A stretch of DNA of 36,982 bases, taken from Candidatus Levyibacteriota bacterium. Its GTDB lineage: Bacteria > Patescibacteria > Microgenomatia > Levybacterales > UBA12049. The position numbers were made by a program, and so were the translations under genes. Position 1 is the stretch's first letter; each line of letters begins with the position of its first letter. Below are positions 8,266 to 16,708 of this stretch, piece by piece. The stretch lies in contig DAHWUP010000007.1 in the NCBI GenBank assembly GCA_027334565.1, positions 1-36,982 on the forward strand, in the 5' to 3' direction. The notes beneath the pieces were generated by a model. That model was given only the letters and a program-made list of their open reading frames with translations. It had not been told where the DNA came from and ran no database searches.

Positions 8266-9912
8266 ATGGGTTTAAAAATAAAATTATTATCTTTATCCTT
8301 CTTTTTGCTAATAGGCTTAGTATCCATTTTATCTTTACCACGAATTACACAGGCACAGACCTGCCCGGCCAATCAGTGCAGCGGCATCTGCCATGAAGCC
8401 TTTACATATTCCGGAGCATACTGTACGGCAACTGCGTTTTGTGACCCAAGTTGTACGTCGGGCTGCCAAACGTCGTCTCCCGGATGTCCTGCTCCAACGT
8501 GCATTGGGACACAGGGATATTACTATACCGGCGCCTATTGCACACAAACACCTTATACCGATTATGCCTGCGGGAACCCGAGCTGCTCAGCCTATTCAAT
8601 TTCCGGTAATGTCATAGATACGTCCACAGGACTAAATTATACGGGCGGTATCACCGTCACGGCCGTTGACGGAAGCGGTAATCCCTACACTGTACAAAAT
8701 GACAGTCCTACGGCAGGAGCATATACCGTTTCAAACCTACCTCCAAACACATACATCGTCAATTACACCAGTCTCCCATCGGGATACGCCTTAACCTACC
8801 CAACCGGTTCACCTCCGTCTTTCCAGGTGACCGTAGGCCCAAGCTGCAACACCAACGGATACGCATCAGCCACCTGCTCAAGCGGCAGCATCTCTAATCT
8901 AAACTTTAATATAGCTCCAAACGTCAAACCCTGGATACAGTCGGTTGGCGGAGATTTCTACCAAAACGGGTTCACCGACCAAATCCCTTCAACTGCAACG
9001 ACTACGGTGCCTTATAGCGGAGGCGGCCCTTTTGCTTCGGTTTACGGAACAGGACAGACCCCAGGAATCATCTACTCCGGCAATGTGGACCCCAATTTCG
9101 GAACCTCCGGCGGCACTGCTTCTCAACCAAACTGGGTTGCGGGAGGAGCTTTGTATCCGGAGATTTACCAGACCAATGGAGTACCCTTAAGCACTTCTTA
9201 TGCAAGGATCGACGCCTTGGTCGATCAATACGGCAAAAGAAGCGATACCACGGCCGTTATGAATCTTGCCTTAGCCCCAGGGTGCACCAACACCAACCCG
9301 ATAGTCTGTAACCTCTCGAGCGTCCCAAGCGGCATCTATTATGCCTACAACCCCCTGACCCTGACCGGCACATCCCAGATACAAAACGGCACCAACCTGA
9401 TCATTTTGGTCGGTGAAAGAATGGAAAACGGCAGTCCGCTGGGTATAAACACGCCTACAGACCCTAATACGACCGTAACGCCCGAAGATTTAACCGTCGA
9501 CGGAAAGGTCTTGGTGGCGGACGGTTCAACCCTGCTGATCACGGTCGCGGGAAATATTAACATCGACCCGACGGTCGGCGAAGCCTCTCCGAGCACCTAT
9601 TGCACCGCCCCACAGGTAACCAACACTTTCTCGACCGGTTGCGATTTGGAAGGTTATTATTCAAGCGACCAAAACTTCAATCTTAACGGTACAAATAATT
9701 GTTCCGTCGGTTCCGATCTAAGATTCAATCTGGGGGGTTCGGTGGTTTCCAACGCCAAAGATACTACCGGAGGATTTAATTTCAACCGCGATTTGTGCGC
9801 CAATGACGCCAATTATCCGGTATTCTCGATCACGGAAAGACCCGACTTTATCCTAAATTCTCCCGACTTCTTCAAAACTCAAAGCAGGATCTGGCAGGAA
9901 GTAACACCTTAA
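8266..9912 (+). CDS. secreted Cys-rich protein with carboxypeptidase-regulatory-like domain
   Basis: 548 aa. A classical signal peptide (MGLKIK, hydrophobic core about 8-24, probable cleavage after TQA near residue 30) shows export. Residues 31-107 carry about 12 cysteines in two degenerate repeats around YSGAYCTATAFC and YTGAYCTQTPY, probably disulfide-bonded. Residues 108-200 (SISGNVIDTSTG ... GAYTVSNLPPNTYIVNY) match a carboxypeptidase-regulatory-like/Cna-B type beta-sandwich. The rest is Gly/Ser/Thr/Asn-rich with more paired cysteines and ends in a conserved-looking RPDFILNSPDF-F tail. There is no sortase motif or C-terminal membrane segment. GC content is higher than in the upstream surface genes. 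Likely a cell-surface or secreted adhesin-type protein. Confidence 0.8.
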   Translation: MGLKIKLLSLSFFLLIGLVSILSLPRITQAQTCPANQCSGICHEAFTYSGAYCTATAFCDPSCTSGCQTSSPGCPAPTCIGTQGYYYTGAYCTQTPYTDYACGNPSCSAYSISGNVIDTSTGLNYTGGITVTAVDGSGNPYTVQNDSPTAGAYTVSNLPPNTYIVNYTSLPSGYALTYPTGSPPSFQVTVGPSCNTNGYASATCSSGSISNLNFNIAPNVKPWIQSVGGDFYQNGFTDQIPSTATTTVPYSGGGPFASVYGTGQTPGIIYSGNVDPNFGTSGGTASQPNWVAGGALYPEIYQTNGVPLSTSYARIDALVDQYGKRSDTTAVMNLALAPGCTNTNPIVCNLSSVPSGIYYAYNPLTLTGTSQIQNGTNLIILVGERMENGSPLGINTPTDPNTTVTPEDLTVDGKVLVADGSTLLITVAGNINIDPTVGEASPSTYCTAPQVTNTFSTGCDLEGYYSSDQNFNLNGTNNCSVGSDLRFNLGGSVVSNAKDTTGGFNFNRDLCANDANYPVFSITERPDFILNSPDFFKTQSRIWQEVTP

Positions 9913-9978
9913 AGACTTCCCCTAAGCAAATCTTAAGCATAAAATATTATTATCGGCTGGAAATTTATGTTATAAAAT

Positions 9979-9987
9979 TGATATAAT
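9979..9987 (+). promoter_or_regulatory. extended -10 promoter of uppS (leaderless)
   Basis: TG, one base, then a perfect TATAAT (9982-9987) ending 7 nt before the ATG at 9995. No clear -35 box is needed with an extended -10 element. Confidence 0.6.
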
Positions 9988-9994
9988 ACACATC

Positions 9995-10729
9995 ATGGCA
10001 TTTCAACGGAAACTGGATCTGGCAAAGACATTAGCACTAAAATCCTCAGGCCTTAATCTACCTAAAAGCCTACTCATTATTCCTGACGGTAACGGCAGAT
10101 GGGCAAAAAGCCTCGGTCTTACCATCTCCGACGGACATCATCGGGGAGGAAAAACAATGTCAAAAGTATTGGACGATTTCATGAAGGTTGATATCAAGGT
10201 ATTGGGAATTTGGGGATTTTCCGAAGATAATTGGAGAAGGCCACAGGCTGAAATTGTCGAGATCATGGACGTCATTGAAACCACAATCAAGGATAATCTG
10301 AATAAATTAATGGCCAATAATGTAAAATTCATGGTCTTGGGAAAACGCGAAAGAATCAAAACGGAATACCCTTCTGTCCTTAACACTATCGAAGATGCGG
10401 AACAAAAAACCGCCCAAAACAACGGTAAAATACTTGCGCTCTTTTTAGATTATGGAGAAAGGTTTCAACTGGAAAAATTCGCCAAGCGACGAATGGCCGA
10501 CGGGATTTCAGACACATATACGGTCCTGTCCGAAATAAATGAAGGCTTGCCGTTATTTGATATGATCTTACGAACCAGCGGCGAACAAAGGTTATCGGGG
10601 TTCGGACCACTGGCATCTTTGGCAGAATTTGTATCCGTCAAAAAGAACCTGCCCGACTTAACCGACAAAGATGTTCTGACGGCACTTAAAGAGTATTCCT
10701 CAAGACAACGAAGATTCGGGGGCAGGTAA
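9995..10729 (+). CDS. uppS: undecaprenyl diphosphate synthase (cis-prenyltransferase)
   Basis: 244 aa, the usual family length. It condenses isopentenyl diphosphate units onto farnesyl diphosphate to make the C55 carrier lipid for cell-wall and surface glycan synthesis. Motifs: LIIPDGNGRWAK (28-38, catalytic D31), GHHRGG (47-52), GFSEDNWRRP (74-83), the conserved ILRTSGEQRLSGF near residue 190, and the C-terminal RRFGG. Two typical positions differ: GNGRWA keeps the core, while SED-NW replaces the common STENW. Transcription appears leaderless. It converges with the minus-strand cluster (16-nt gap). It fits the glycosyltransferase and O-antigen ligase genes in this window, which would use the carrier. 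Confidence 0.95.
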   Translation: MAFQRKLDLAKTLALKSSGLNLPKSLLIIPDGNGRWAKSLGLTISDGHHRGGKTMSKVLDDFMKVDIKVLGIWGFSEDNWRRPQAEIVEIMDVIETTIKDNLNKLMANNVKFMVLGKRERIKTEYPSVLNTIEDAEQKTAQNNGKILALFLDYGERFQLEKFAKRRMADGISDTYTVLSEINEGLPLFDMILRTSGEQRLSGFGPLASLAEFVSVKKNLPDLTDKDVLTALKEYSSRQRRFGGR

Positions 10730-10745
10730 TCGGACCTAATTTTAC

Positions 10746-11624
10746 TCAGATGCTCGAAGTAAGCGACAGCACTCGGTTAACCAAATATCCGATTTCTGCT
10801 TTTGATAAGGGAACAGCAAGTGTTGATAAGCCATTTCTGCCAATGCTTTTCCCAAGATCTGTCGCCTGACCCTCACTATCCGAGGGAACAACCATCATAT
10901 AACTGGCCGAGGGACTATAAACATGCGGCAACTGGGCTTTTCTTAGAAGAAAGCTGTCATATTTTTTTTGAATCTTGTCAGGCGTAGGCGTCATCCTGTA
11001 TTCCACCTCGGCAATTATACCGGGTGCATTAGCTTCATCATTTGTTATCAGCACACCATCGGGTATAGAGATACCGCCTCTTCTGGTCTTGATACCGTTA
11101 AGCCCAAAACCGTTGTCTATTCTTCTGCCTTTAGGATATAGCGCTTGCATCAATCCGGCGGTTCCCGAAGGAGAAAGCAGCACGGCCTGATCAGTAGTTT
11201 GCGCCAACCAGGCATAGGCTATATCCTCAAACATTCTTCCTGCCAGTTTTACATCCCAATCTTTTTTATCCGTACCATCACCCGCCATTACCTCGGCCAG
11301 CACTTCTTGAAAAGGATGGCTGGCTATATAAGCTTTTAACCAACTACCGTCCTCACAAACGAAAACACCTTGATCATGCATCTGATCATTGGCCAAAGCA
11401 TTCAAATCCACTCCGTTTTGATCCACCATTCTGGTAACCATTCTATTTAATCTTCTCAGCGATTCGCTTACCTTCGTTCGTCCGGCAGCTATCAAATGTC
11501 TTCTCGAAAAAGAATCGGGAACAATATAACTTCGCGTGTAGTCATCAACCGTACCCCTTAAGCCATTCAATTCCTGGACTTCCATTTGACGTTCTTTTCC
11601 TCTGGGATAGACTATTGTTTTCAC
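10746..11624 (-). CDS. unknown protein, possible PD-(D/E)XK-like nuclease fold, end of thymidylate cluster
   Basis: 292 aa. It follows glyA with a gap of only 6 nt, so it is probably co-transcribed with the thymidylate/folate genes. No family is recognised. The pattern GRMFED (E133), IPDGVLI (D189) and IIAEVEYR (E206-x-E208) on alternating hydrophobic strands resembles the acidic core of PD-(D/E)XK enzymes, with Glu where Lys is expected. This is a weak structural inference. No signal peptide or membrane segment; probably cytoplasmic. Confidence 0.75.
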   Translation of the reverse strand: MKTIVYPRGKERQMEVQELNGLRGTVDDYTRSYIVPDSFSRRHLIAAGRTKVSESLRRLNRMVTRMVDQNGVDLNALANDQMHDQGVFVCEDGSWLKAYIASHPFQEVLAEVMAGDGTDKKDWDVKLAGRMFEDIAYAWLAQTTDQAVLLSPSGTAGLMQALYPKGRRIDNGFGLNGIKTRRGGISIPDGVLITNDEANAPGIIAEVEYRMTPTPDKIQKKYDSFLLRKAQLPHVYSPSASYMMVVPSDSEGQATDLGKSIGRNGLSTLAVPLSKAEIGYLVNRVLSLTSSI

Positions 11625-11630
11625 TTTAAG

Positions 11631-12947
11631 TTAGGGAACGGGATACCTGGCGGTAAAAATCTTTATTTCTTTCGCGATAGCCAGGAGCTTTTTATTTTTT
11701 TGAAGACTTGACTTAATTCCCTTGAACATCTCCTTTCGTCCCACTTTATCTTCGGGAAGACGATAACTGCTTGCTTCGCTTATTACGTCGTTTATCCATC
11801 CGGCTATTTTGACCATCTCTTCTTCTTTCATGCCGCGCGTAGTGATCGCCGGTGTTCCCAAGCGTATCCCCGAAGGGTAAAACGGAGGCATTTTATCATA
11901 GGGAACCGCATTCTTGTTGACCACGATTCCGGCCACTTCCAAAGCGAAAGCCGCTACTGCCCCGTTGACCCTTTTATTGGTTAAGTCTATCAGAATCAAA
12001 TGGTTATCCGAACCTCCGCCAATCAGTTTAAAACCGTATTTGGTGAGCTCACCGGCCAGTTCTTTCGAATTTTTGACAATTTGTACACCATATCTTTTAA
12101 AACCCGGTGTCGAAGCTTCTTTAAGGCAAACGGCGATTGCGGCGGTCTGATTATCGTGCGGACCACCCTGAAGACCGGGAATAATCGCGCTGTCGATCTT
12201 TTTGGGAAGCTCCGGATCTTTCCGTAAACCCTTATCGGTGACCATTATCAAAGCCCCCCTGGGGCCGCGTAGGGTCTTATGCGTGGTCGTTGTAACTATA
12301 TCGGCGTAAGGAACAGGCGACGGATGCACGCCGGCAACGATAAGCCCGGCGATGTGCGAAACGTCTGCCAAAAGATATGCTCCGGTCTTTTCTGCGATGT
12401 CGGCAAATCTTTTAAAATCGATGATGCCGGGATATGCGGTAAATCCGCAAACGATGATATCGGGTTTTTCCTTTAATGCCAGCTGTTCAATCTCATCAAA
12501 ATCAAATTTTCCGTCCTTACCTAAAGCATAAAGACAGGATTTGAAAAACTTGCCCGTCGCCGACTGCGGTTGGCCGTGCGTCAAATGGCCACCGAATGCC
12601 AACGACAAACCCATTATTTTCCCTTTCAACGGCTCCAACAGTGCCGTATAAACAGCCAAGTTCATCACAGATCCCGATAAAGCCTGAACATTGACGTAAG
12701 GAACTTTGAACAATTTTTTTGCCCTTTCTTCAGCTAATATCTCGATTTCATCCACTACCTTGTTTCCCTGATAATAACGTTTTTTAGGATACCCTTCCGA
12801 ATATTTGTTATTCAAGACCGTACCTAAAGCTTCCAGGATTTCTTTTGATGCGTAGTTTTCCGAGGGGATCATTTCCAATACTTCCCGCTGTCGTTTTTCT
12901 TCCTCTTTTATCAATTTATAAACCGTGGGGTCTTTTGTTTTAAGCAT
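11631..12947 (-). CDS. glyA: serine hydroxymethyltransferase
   Basis: 438 aa from the ATG at 12947. It makes glycine and 5,10-methylene-tetrahydrofolate from serine with PLP. Family signatures: MIPSENY near the N-terminus, NNKYSEGYP-KRYYQG (substrate/PLP region), LADVSHIAGL, and the PLP-lysine motif TTTTHKTLRGPRGA. A longer reading from 12983 adds 12 residues that do not look like the family; TAGAAT ending 7 nt before 12947 and an AGGA just before the ATG support the shorter start. It sits 39 nt after folA. Its product is the one-carbon donor used by ThyA in the same cluster. Confidence 0.96.
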   Translation of the reverse strand: MLKTKDPTVYKLIKEEEKRQREVLEMIPSENYASKEILEALGTVLNNKYSEGYPKKRYYQGNKVVDEIEILAEERAKKLFKVPYVNVQALSGSVMNLAVYTALLEPLKGKIMGLSLAFGGHLTHGQPQSATGKFFKSCLYALGKDGKFDFDEIEQLALKEKPDIIVCGFTAYPGIIDFKRFADIAEKTGAYLLADVSHIAGLIVAGVHPSPVPYADIVTTTTHKTLRGPRGALIMVTDKGLRKDPELPKKIDSAIIPGLQGGPHDNQTAAIAVCLKEASTPGFKRYGVQIVKNSKELAGELTKYGFKLIGGGSDNHLILIDLTNKRVNGAVAAFALEVAGIVVNKNAVPYDKMPPFYPSGIRLGTPAITTRGMKEEEMVKIAGWINDVISEASSYRLPEDKVGRKEMFKGIKSSLQKNKKLLAIAKEIKIFTARYPVP

Positions 12948-12986
12948 TTTTCCTATTCTACCTTGGCAAACGGTAATTGACAAGAG

Positions 12987-13451
12987 TTAGGTTGTCAGCT
13001 CTACGAACTTGTATCTTATCCCGTTTTCCTCACCTGCCCCGATGAATTTTTCGTTTTTAAATTGCGTATAATCCGGGAAAAAGGTATCGCAGTCGAAATC
13101 CCCTTCCACTTGGGTTAAATATAATTTATCCGCCAAACCTATGGCCAGATTAAAAATTTGCGCCCCCCCGATCACGAAAACTTCCCCGCCGCCTGCTTTG
13201 CCAAACGCCTCCTCGATAGAATTAACTATTATTATGCCTTCCTGCCTAAAATCCGTATCGCCGGTTATTACGATGTTTTTTCTGTTTGGCAAGGGTTTTT
13301 TAATGCCTTCAAAAGTGTTTCTACCCATAATCACCGTATGACCGCTGGTAAGTTTTTTGAACCGCTTAAGGTCCTCCGAAATATGCCATGGTAACTTGTT
13401 TTTCTTTCCGATCCCGTGTTTATCGTCAATTGCGGCAATCAGGCTGATCAT
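12987..13451 (-). CDS. folA: dihydrofolate reductase
   Basis: 154 aa from the ATG at 13451. It reduces dihydrofolate, the by-product of ThyA, back to tetrahydrofolate with NADPH. Motifs: MISLIAAIDD-HGIG, LPWHISEDLKRFK with the catalytic acid D27, TVIMGRNTFE, PLPNRKNIVIT, and VIGGAQIF. A longer upstream frame to 13523 is rejected: it overlaps thyA, while a perfect TATAAT (13463-13458) overlaps the thyA stop codon and ends 6 nt before this ATG. FolA can thus be made both from the operon transcript and from its own leaderless mRNA. Confidence 0.96.
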   Translation of the reverse strand: MISLIAAIDDKHGIGKKNKLPWHISEDLKRFKKLTSGHTVIMGRNTFEGIKKPLPNRKNIVITGDTDFRQEGIIIVNSIEEAFGKAGGGEVFVIGGAQIFNLAIGLADKLYLTQVEGDFDCDTFFPDYTQFKNEKFIGAGEENGIRYKFVELTT

Positions 13452-13457
13452 AAAATC

Positions 13458-13463
13458 ATTATA
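13458..13463 (-). promoter_or_regulatory. internal -10 of folA overlapping the thyA stop codon
   Basis: On the minus strand the last codon and stop of thyA (GTA TAA) plus the next T spell TATAAT, with GATTTT (6 nt) before the folA ATG. Spacing matches the other leaderless promoters in the window. Confidence 0.5.
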
Positions 13464-14373
13464 CTGCAACCGGCGCTTTAATAGCCGGGTAAGGGTTATA
13501 GTTTTCAAGCGTAAAGTCTTCAAACTTGAATTTATTGATATCCTTAATCTTGGGGTTGATGGTCATTTTAGGCAGCCTTCGGGGCTTTCTCTTAAGCTGT
13601 TCCCTTACCTGGCGCAGATGGTTTTTGTAAATATGTACATCTCCGAAAGTATGGACGAATTCTCCGGGTCTTAATCCCGTGACTTGTGCAACCATCATTA
13701 ATAACAGTGCATAGGATGCGATATTAAAGGGAACACCCAGGAACGAATCGGCGCTTCGCTGGTAAAGCTGCAACGACAGTTTGCCGTTGTTCACGTAGAA
13801 CTGGAACAACGTGTGGCACGGAGGCAATCCTTCTCTTTGCACAATTTCGTTTAGTTCTCCGGGATTCCAGGCTGTAACGATCAGTCTTCTCGAATAAGGC
13901 GTCTTTTTGATATCTTCAATGACTTGTTTGATCTGGTCCACCTCTCCCTTTATTAACTTTTTCCAATGCCTCCATTGCACGCCGTAAACCGGTCCCAAAT
14001 CTCCCCATTTACCGGCAAAATCCGTGTCGTCCTTTATTTTTTGCACAAACTCATCCTGGGTAAGTCTTTTTTTACTTTTATTATGCAATTTATAATATTT
14101 ATAAGGCCACTCATCCCAGATATGTACGCCGTTATCAACCAGATATTTAATGTTTGATTCTCCCCGCAAAAACCACAGCAGTTCATAAATTATTCCTTTC
14201 AAAAACATTTTTTTGGTAGTCAAAAGCGGGAATCCTTTGGACAGATCATATCTTAACTGTCTTCCAAATAAAGATTTCGTGCCTGTTTTTGTACGGTCAT
14301 TTTTGTACTTACCGTTTTTTAGGATATCCCGTAAAAGATTAAGATATTGTTCTTCCGCGCCCAAAGCTTTCAT
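13459..14373 (-). CDS. thyA: thymidylate synthase
   Basis: 304 aa. It methylates dUMP to dTMP using methylene-tetrahydrofolate. Motifs: FPLLTTKKMFLKGIIYELLWF, the active-site LPPCHTLFQFYV (nucleophile C186), LYQRSADSFLGVPFNIASYALL, and the conserved C-terminal tail ending APVAV. It is longer than the 264-aa E. coli enzyme because of an insert at about 91-125, as in the long (316-aa) Lactobacillus type. A purine-rich AAAGG about 9 nt upstream of the ATG may act as Shine-Dalgarno. Third gene of the tmk-dut-thyA-folA-glyA cluster. Confidence 0.97.
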   Translation of the reverse strand: MKALGAEEQYLNLLRDILKNGKYKNDRTKTGTKSLFGRQLRYDLSKGFPLLTTKKMFLKGIIYELLWFLRGESNIKYLVDNGVHIWDEWPYKYYKLHNKSKKRLTQDEFVQKIKDDTDFAGKWGDLGPVYGVQWRHWKKLIKGEVDQIKQVIEDIKKTPYSRRLIVTAWNPGELNEIVQREGLPPCHTLFQFYVNNGKLSLQLYQRSADSFLGVPFNIASYALLLMMVAQVTGLRPGEFVHTFGDVHIYKNHLRQVREQLKRKPRRLPKMTINPKIKDINKFKFEDFTLENYNPYPAIKAPVAV

Positions 14374-14420
14374 AATTTTTTAACCTTTAGTGAGACAACG
14401 AATCAATCAATAAAATTGTT

Positions 14421-14855
14421 CTACCTGTGTCCTGTCGAGCCAAAGCCCCCGCGGGATTTAGCCGACATTGTTTTGGTTTCCGTAAATTTCGGCACTGCCA
14501 ATTTTAGGAATATTCCCTGGCAGATCCGCTCTCCTCTTTCTACAACTACCTTCTTTTTGCTGAAATTTAAAGCTGCGAGCCTTAGTTCATCCTCCTCGCC
14601 GTTATAATCCTGGTCGATAACCCCTACCCCGTTTGCAACCATTAAACCTTTTCTGGCCGGCGTGGAGCTTCGTGAAAACAAAAACAAACCATAACCTTTG
14701 GGAATTTTTACTACCAAATTTAAGGGGATCTGGGTCGCTTCAAACGGACTAAGCGTAATATCTATCCTTGAATACAGGTCGAATCCGACCGAACCTTTGG
14801 TTTTATATTCGGGAAGCGGCAAACTGTTATCGATTCTTTTTATTTTTACGTTCAT
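14421..14855 (-). CDS. dut: dUTP diphosphatase (trimeric dUTPase)
   Basis: 144 aa. It hydrolyses dUTP to dUMP, supplying ThyA and keeping uracil out of DNA. All five trimeric dUTPase motifs are present: SVGFDLYS (22-29), SRSSTPARKGL (61-71), GVIDQDYNGE with catalytic D81, ERGERICQGIF (106-116) and the C-terminal SRGGFGSTG (134-142). Its start overlaps the tmk stop by 4 nt, indicating translational coupling. It lies 47 nt upstream of thyA. Confidence 0.96.
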   Translation of the reverse strand: MNVKIKRIDNSLPLPEYKTKGSVGFDLYSRIDITLSPFEATQIPLNLVVKIPKGYGLFLFSRSSTPARKGLMVANGVGVIDQDYNGEEDELRLAALNFSKKKVVVERGERICQGIFLKLAVPKFTETKTMSAKSRGGFGSTGHR

Positions 14856-15550
14856 AGAATATTACGGCTTACAAGCTCCATCTTGATGTTTTCATGGATT
14901 TCCTCTTTGGACAACAGCTGTCCCTTTGAATTTGTGCAATCGATTTTGATCCAGTGGTCAAAACGCTCCAAAAGATCCAGATATGCTTCTTCCGAATCAG
15001 ACAGATACTTCTTGTTGTCCTCTACCATATCTTTGGCTTTACCGCTTAAATATTCCCTTTTCCCTCTGTCCTTATTTTTCATTAGCTTGCGGGCGAGTAC
15101 GCTTGGAACATACAAATAAATCAACAGATCTTCTCTTGGCAAACCGTTTAAATAATATTCGAATTCGATGTCCCAGTCCACGAAACTCCTCCTGTCTTTT
15201 TTGGGAAGCCTTCCCGATTGATGCGCCAAATTTGAAGCAACATATCTGTTTGCCAAGACGACTTTGCCTTCGGCAAGTGCCGCTTTGATATGCGGTGACG
15301 CTCCTAGCCTGTCGAGCGCATAAGGGTAAGCCAAAAGATAAGGGCTGACACTATCCAAAGGTCCGAATTCGCCTGCCAGGAATCTGCCGACCGTTTCTCC
15401 ATGAAAGGTCTTATACTGGGGAAAGTCGAAGACCGCGACCGGAATATTTTTTTTATCCAGATAATTTTTGAGAAGATTTAACTGGGTGGTTTTTCCCGAA
15501 CCGTCGCTGCCGTCAATTACAATGAATTTTCCTTTATCCGCCCCTGCCAT
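14852..15550 (-). CDS. tmk: thymidylate kinase
   Basis: 232 aa. It phosphorylates dTMP to dTDP. The P-loop is GSDGSGKTT (14-22); the family's ALDR region (YPYALDRLGAS) and the NRYVASNLAHQ substrate motif follow. The lid region is rich in Lys/Arg (KNKDRGKREYLSG). First gene of the thymidylate cluster, with a good promoter (TTGCAA, 17 nt, TATAAT) whose predicted start is about 5 nt from the ATG. It diverges from the acyltransferase gene at 15674. Confidence 0.95.
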   Translation of the reverse strand: MAGADKGKFIVIDGSDGSGKTTQLNLLKNYLDKKNIPVAVFDFPQYKTFHGETVGRFLAGEFGPLDSVSPYLLAYPYALDRLGASPHIKAALAEGKVVLANRYVASNLAHQSGRLPKKDRRSFVDWDIEFEYYLNGLPREDLLIYLYVPSVLARKLMKNKDRGKREYLSGKAKDMVEDNKKYLSDSEEAYLDLLERFDHWIKIDCTNSKGQLLSKEEIHENIKMELVSRNIL

Positions 15551-15561
15551 AAACTTAGGAC

Positions 15562-15590
15562 ATTATAAAAAGCAATCGAGTCAGTTGCAA
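15562..15590 (-). promoter_or_regulatory. promoter of the thymidylate/folate operon
   Basis: Minus strand: TTGCAA (15590-15585), 17-nt spacer, TATAAT (15567-15562), then 11 nt to the tmk ATG. The leader would be about 5 nt. Confidence 0.6.
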
Positions 15591-15630
15591 GACGCAATTT
15601 GAGTGCATGGTACTGATATGGAACGGATAT

Positions 15631-15660
15631 TTGAGCCCAGGCTGGCATTTGTGCTAAAAT
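15631..15660 (+). promoter_or_regulatory. promoter of the acyltransferase-like gene
   Basis: TTGAGC (15631-15636), an 18-nt spacer and TAAAAT (15655-15660) preceded by TGC (extended -10). The predicted start near 15667 leaves a leader of about 7 nt. The same TGCTAAAAT string serves the tRNA-Ile promoter. Confidence 0.5.
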
Positions 15661-15673
15661 ATCACCTTATTGT

Positions 15674-16708
15674 ATGACGCCCGAAAGACAAAAGGTCGGA
15701 ATTTCCAAAAGATTCAAGGATGACATCAGAGGTCAGTTGGTAGTAGCAGGGATAAAACTTGCAGCGCCCGCAATAACGATGAGCGCTGAAAACATAGTCC
15801 GACATATTCCGACAGAGTATGAAGAGGGATTTGACGAACGTATCGAAGAAATGACAGCCAAGGGAAAACGATTCCTTTTGGTCCCGAATCATCAGTCGCT
15901 TGCGGATACTGTAACCTATTTCAATGCGGCAGACAGAATTCGAAAGACTGCGAACTTTCCCGGTTATTTCCTCATTTACACAAAGACCTTGGCAACCGGC
16001 GATAAGGGCGCCGACCAAAAAGGACTACAGGACGTCTTTGCTTCCGAACTTCCAAAACATGAAATAACCAGGGTATTTTTGGCAAGAGATTCGGACCGGG
16101 AAAGATTCCACACCAAAGCCAATTTAAAAGAGGTGTATGGAGAAATTAAGTCGCACCTTAAAGAAGGTTTGGGAGGGATCATCCACGCCGAAGGAAACCT
16201 GAACGCGTCAAGACCCAAGGGCGTTACGGAGCCGCCGACAAGATCGGGACTGGATGGGCTTACAACCATTTTCCGCTCGGAAAGCGACAGGCTCTCGATT
16301 GAAAGGAACGGCATGCAGCGTTTCGAAAGAAACGCCTTAAGAAGCATCATCGATATCGCCGATGGTCTTGGAATAGAAATGGCGGTTGTTCCGGTTGCCG
16401 TCTCAAGAACCTATAACATCCATGATCCCAGTACCGGCGGCGTCACCAGAAGTGCATTAAGAGTAGGACTCGGTTTAAGCGACACCGGTCTTGCCAGCGT
16501 TTTTATCCTGAACCCGATGGATGTAGATGAAGGAGAGCTAGGCGAAATCAGAAAAAGACATAAAAGAATGACTCCCCAGGACTGGGATGATTTCAATACG
16601 GTCATTGCAAGAAGAATTGCGGGTCGGCTCCCGGAAAAAATGAGGGGTATATACGGACAGTTGGAACAAATTACACCGCCGGCATCGGAACCTGTCCGAG
16701 CAGCTTAA
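15674..16708 (+). CDS. PlsC-like glycerophospholipid acyltransferase family protein
   Basis: 344 aa. The acyltransferase signature HX4D is seen in PNHQSLAD (H73, D78), and the second block IIHAEGNLNASR (E173-G174) corresponds to the EGTRS motif, here EGN. These are the catalytic and glycerophosphate-binding blocks of the 1-acylglycerol-3-phosphate acyltransferase family. No clear membrane segment is visible, which is unusual for PlsC, and the protein is longer than typical (about 240 aa). Likely role: membrane lipid synthesis or remodelling. Its 3' end overlaps the convergent gene at 16671 by 38 nt. Confidence 0.75.
   Translation: MTPERQKVGISKRFKDDIRGQLVVAGIKLAAPAITMSAENIVRHIPTEYEEGFDERIEEMTAKGKRFLLVPNHQSLADTVTYFNAADRIRKTANFPGYFLIYTKTLATGDKGADQKGLQDVFASELPKHEITRVFLARDSDRERFHTKANLKEVYGEIKSHLKEGLGGIIHAEGNLNASRPKGVTEPPTRSGLDGLTTIFRSESDRLSIERNGMQRFERNALRSIIDIADGLGIEMAVVPVAVSRTYNIHDPSTGGVTRSALRVGLGLSDTGLASVFILNPMDVDEGELGEIRKRHKRMTPQDWDDFNTVIARRIAGRLPEKMRGIYGQLEQITPPASEPVRAA

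Noticed and set aside
12987..13523. Longer folA start
   Set aside because: The extra 24 codons overlap thyA and do not resemble the family N-terminus; the internal TATAAT fixes 13451.
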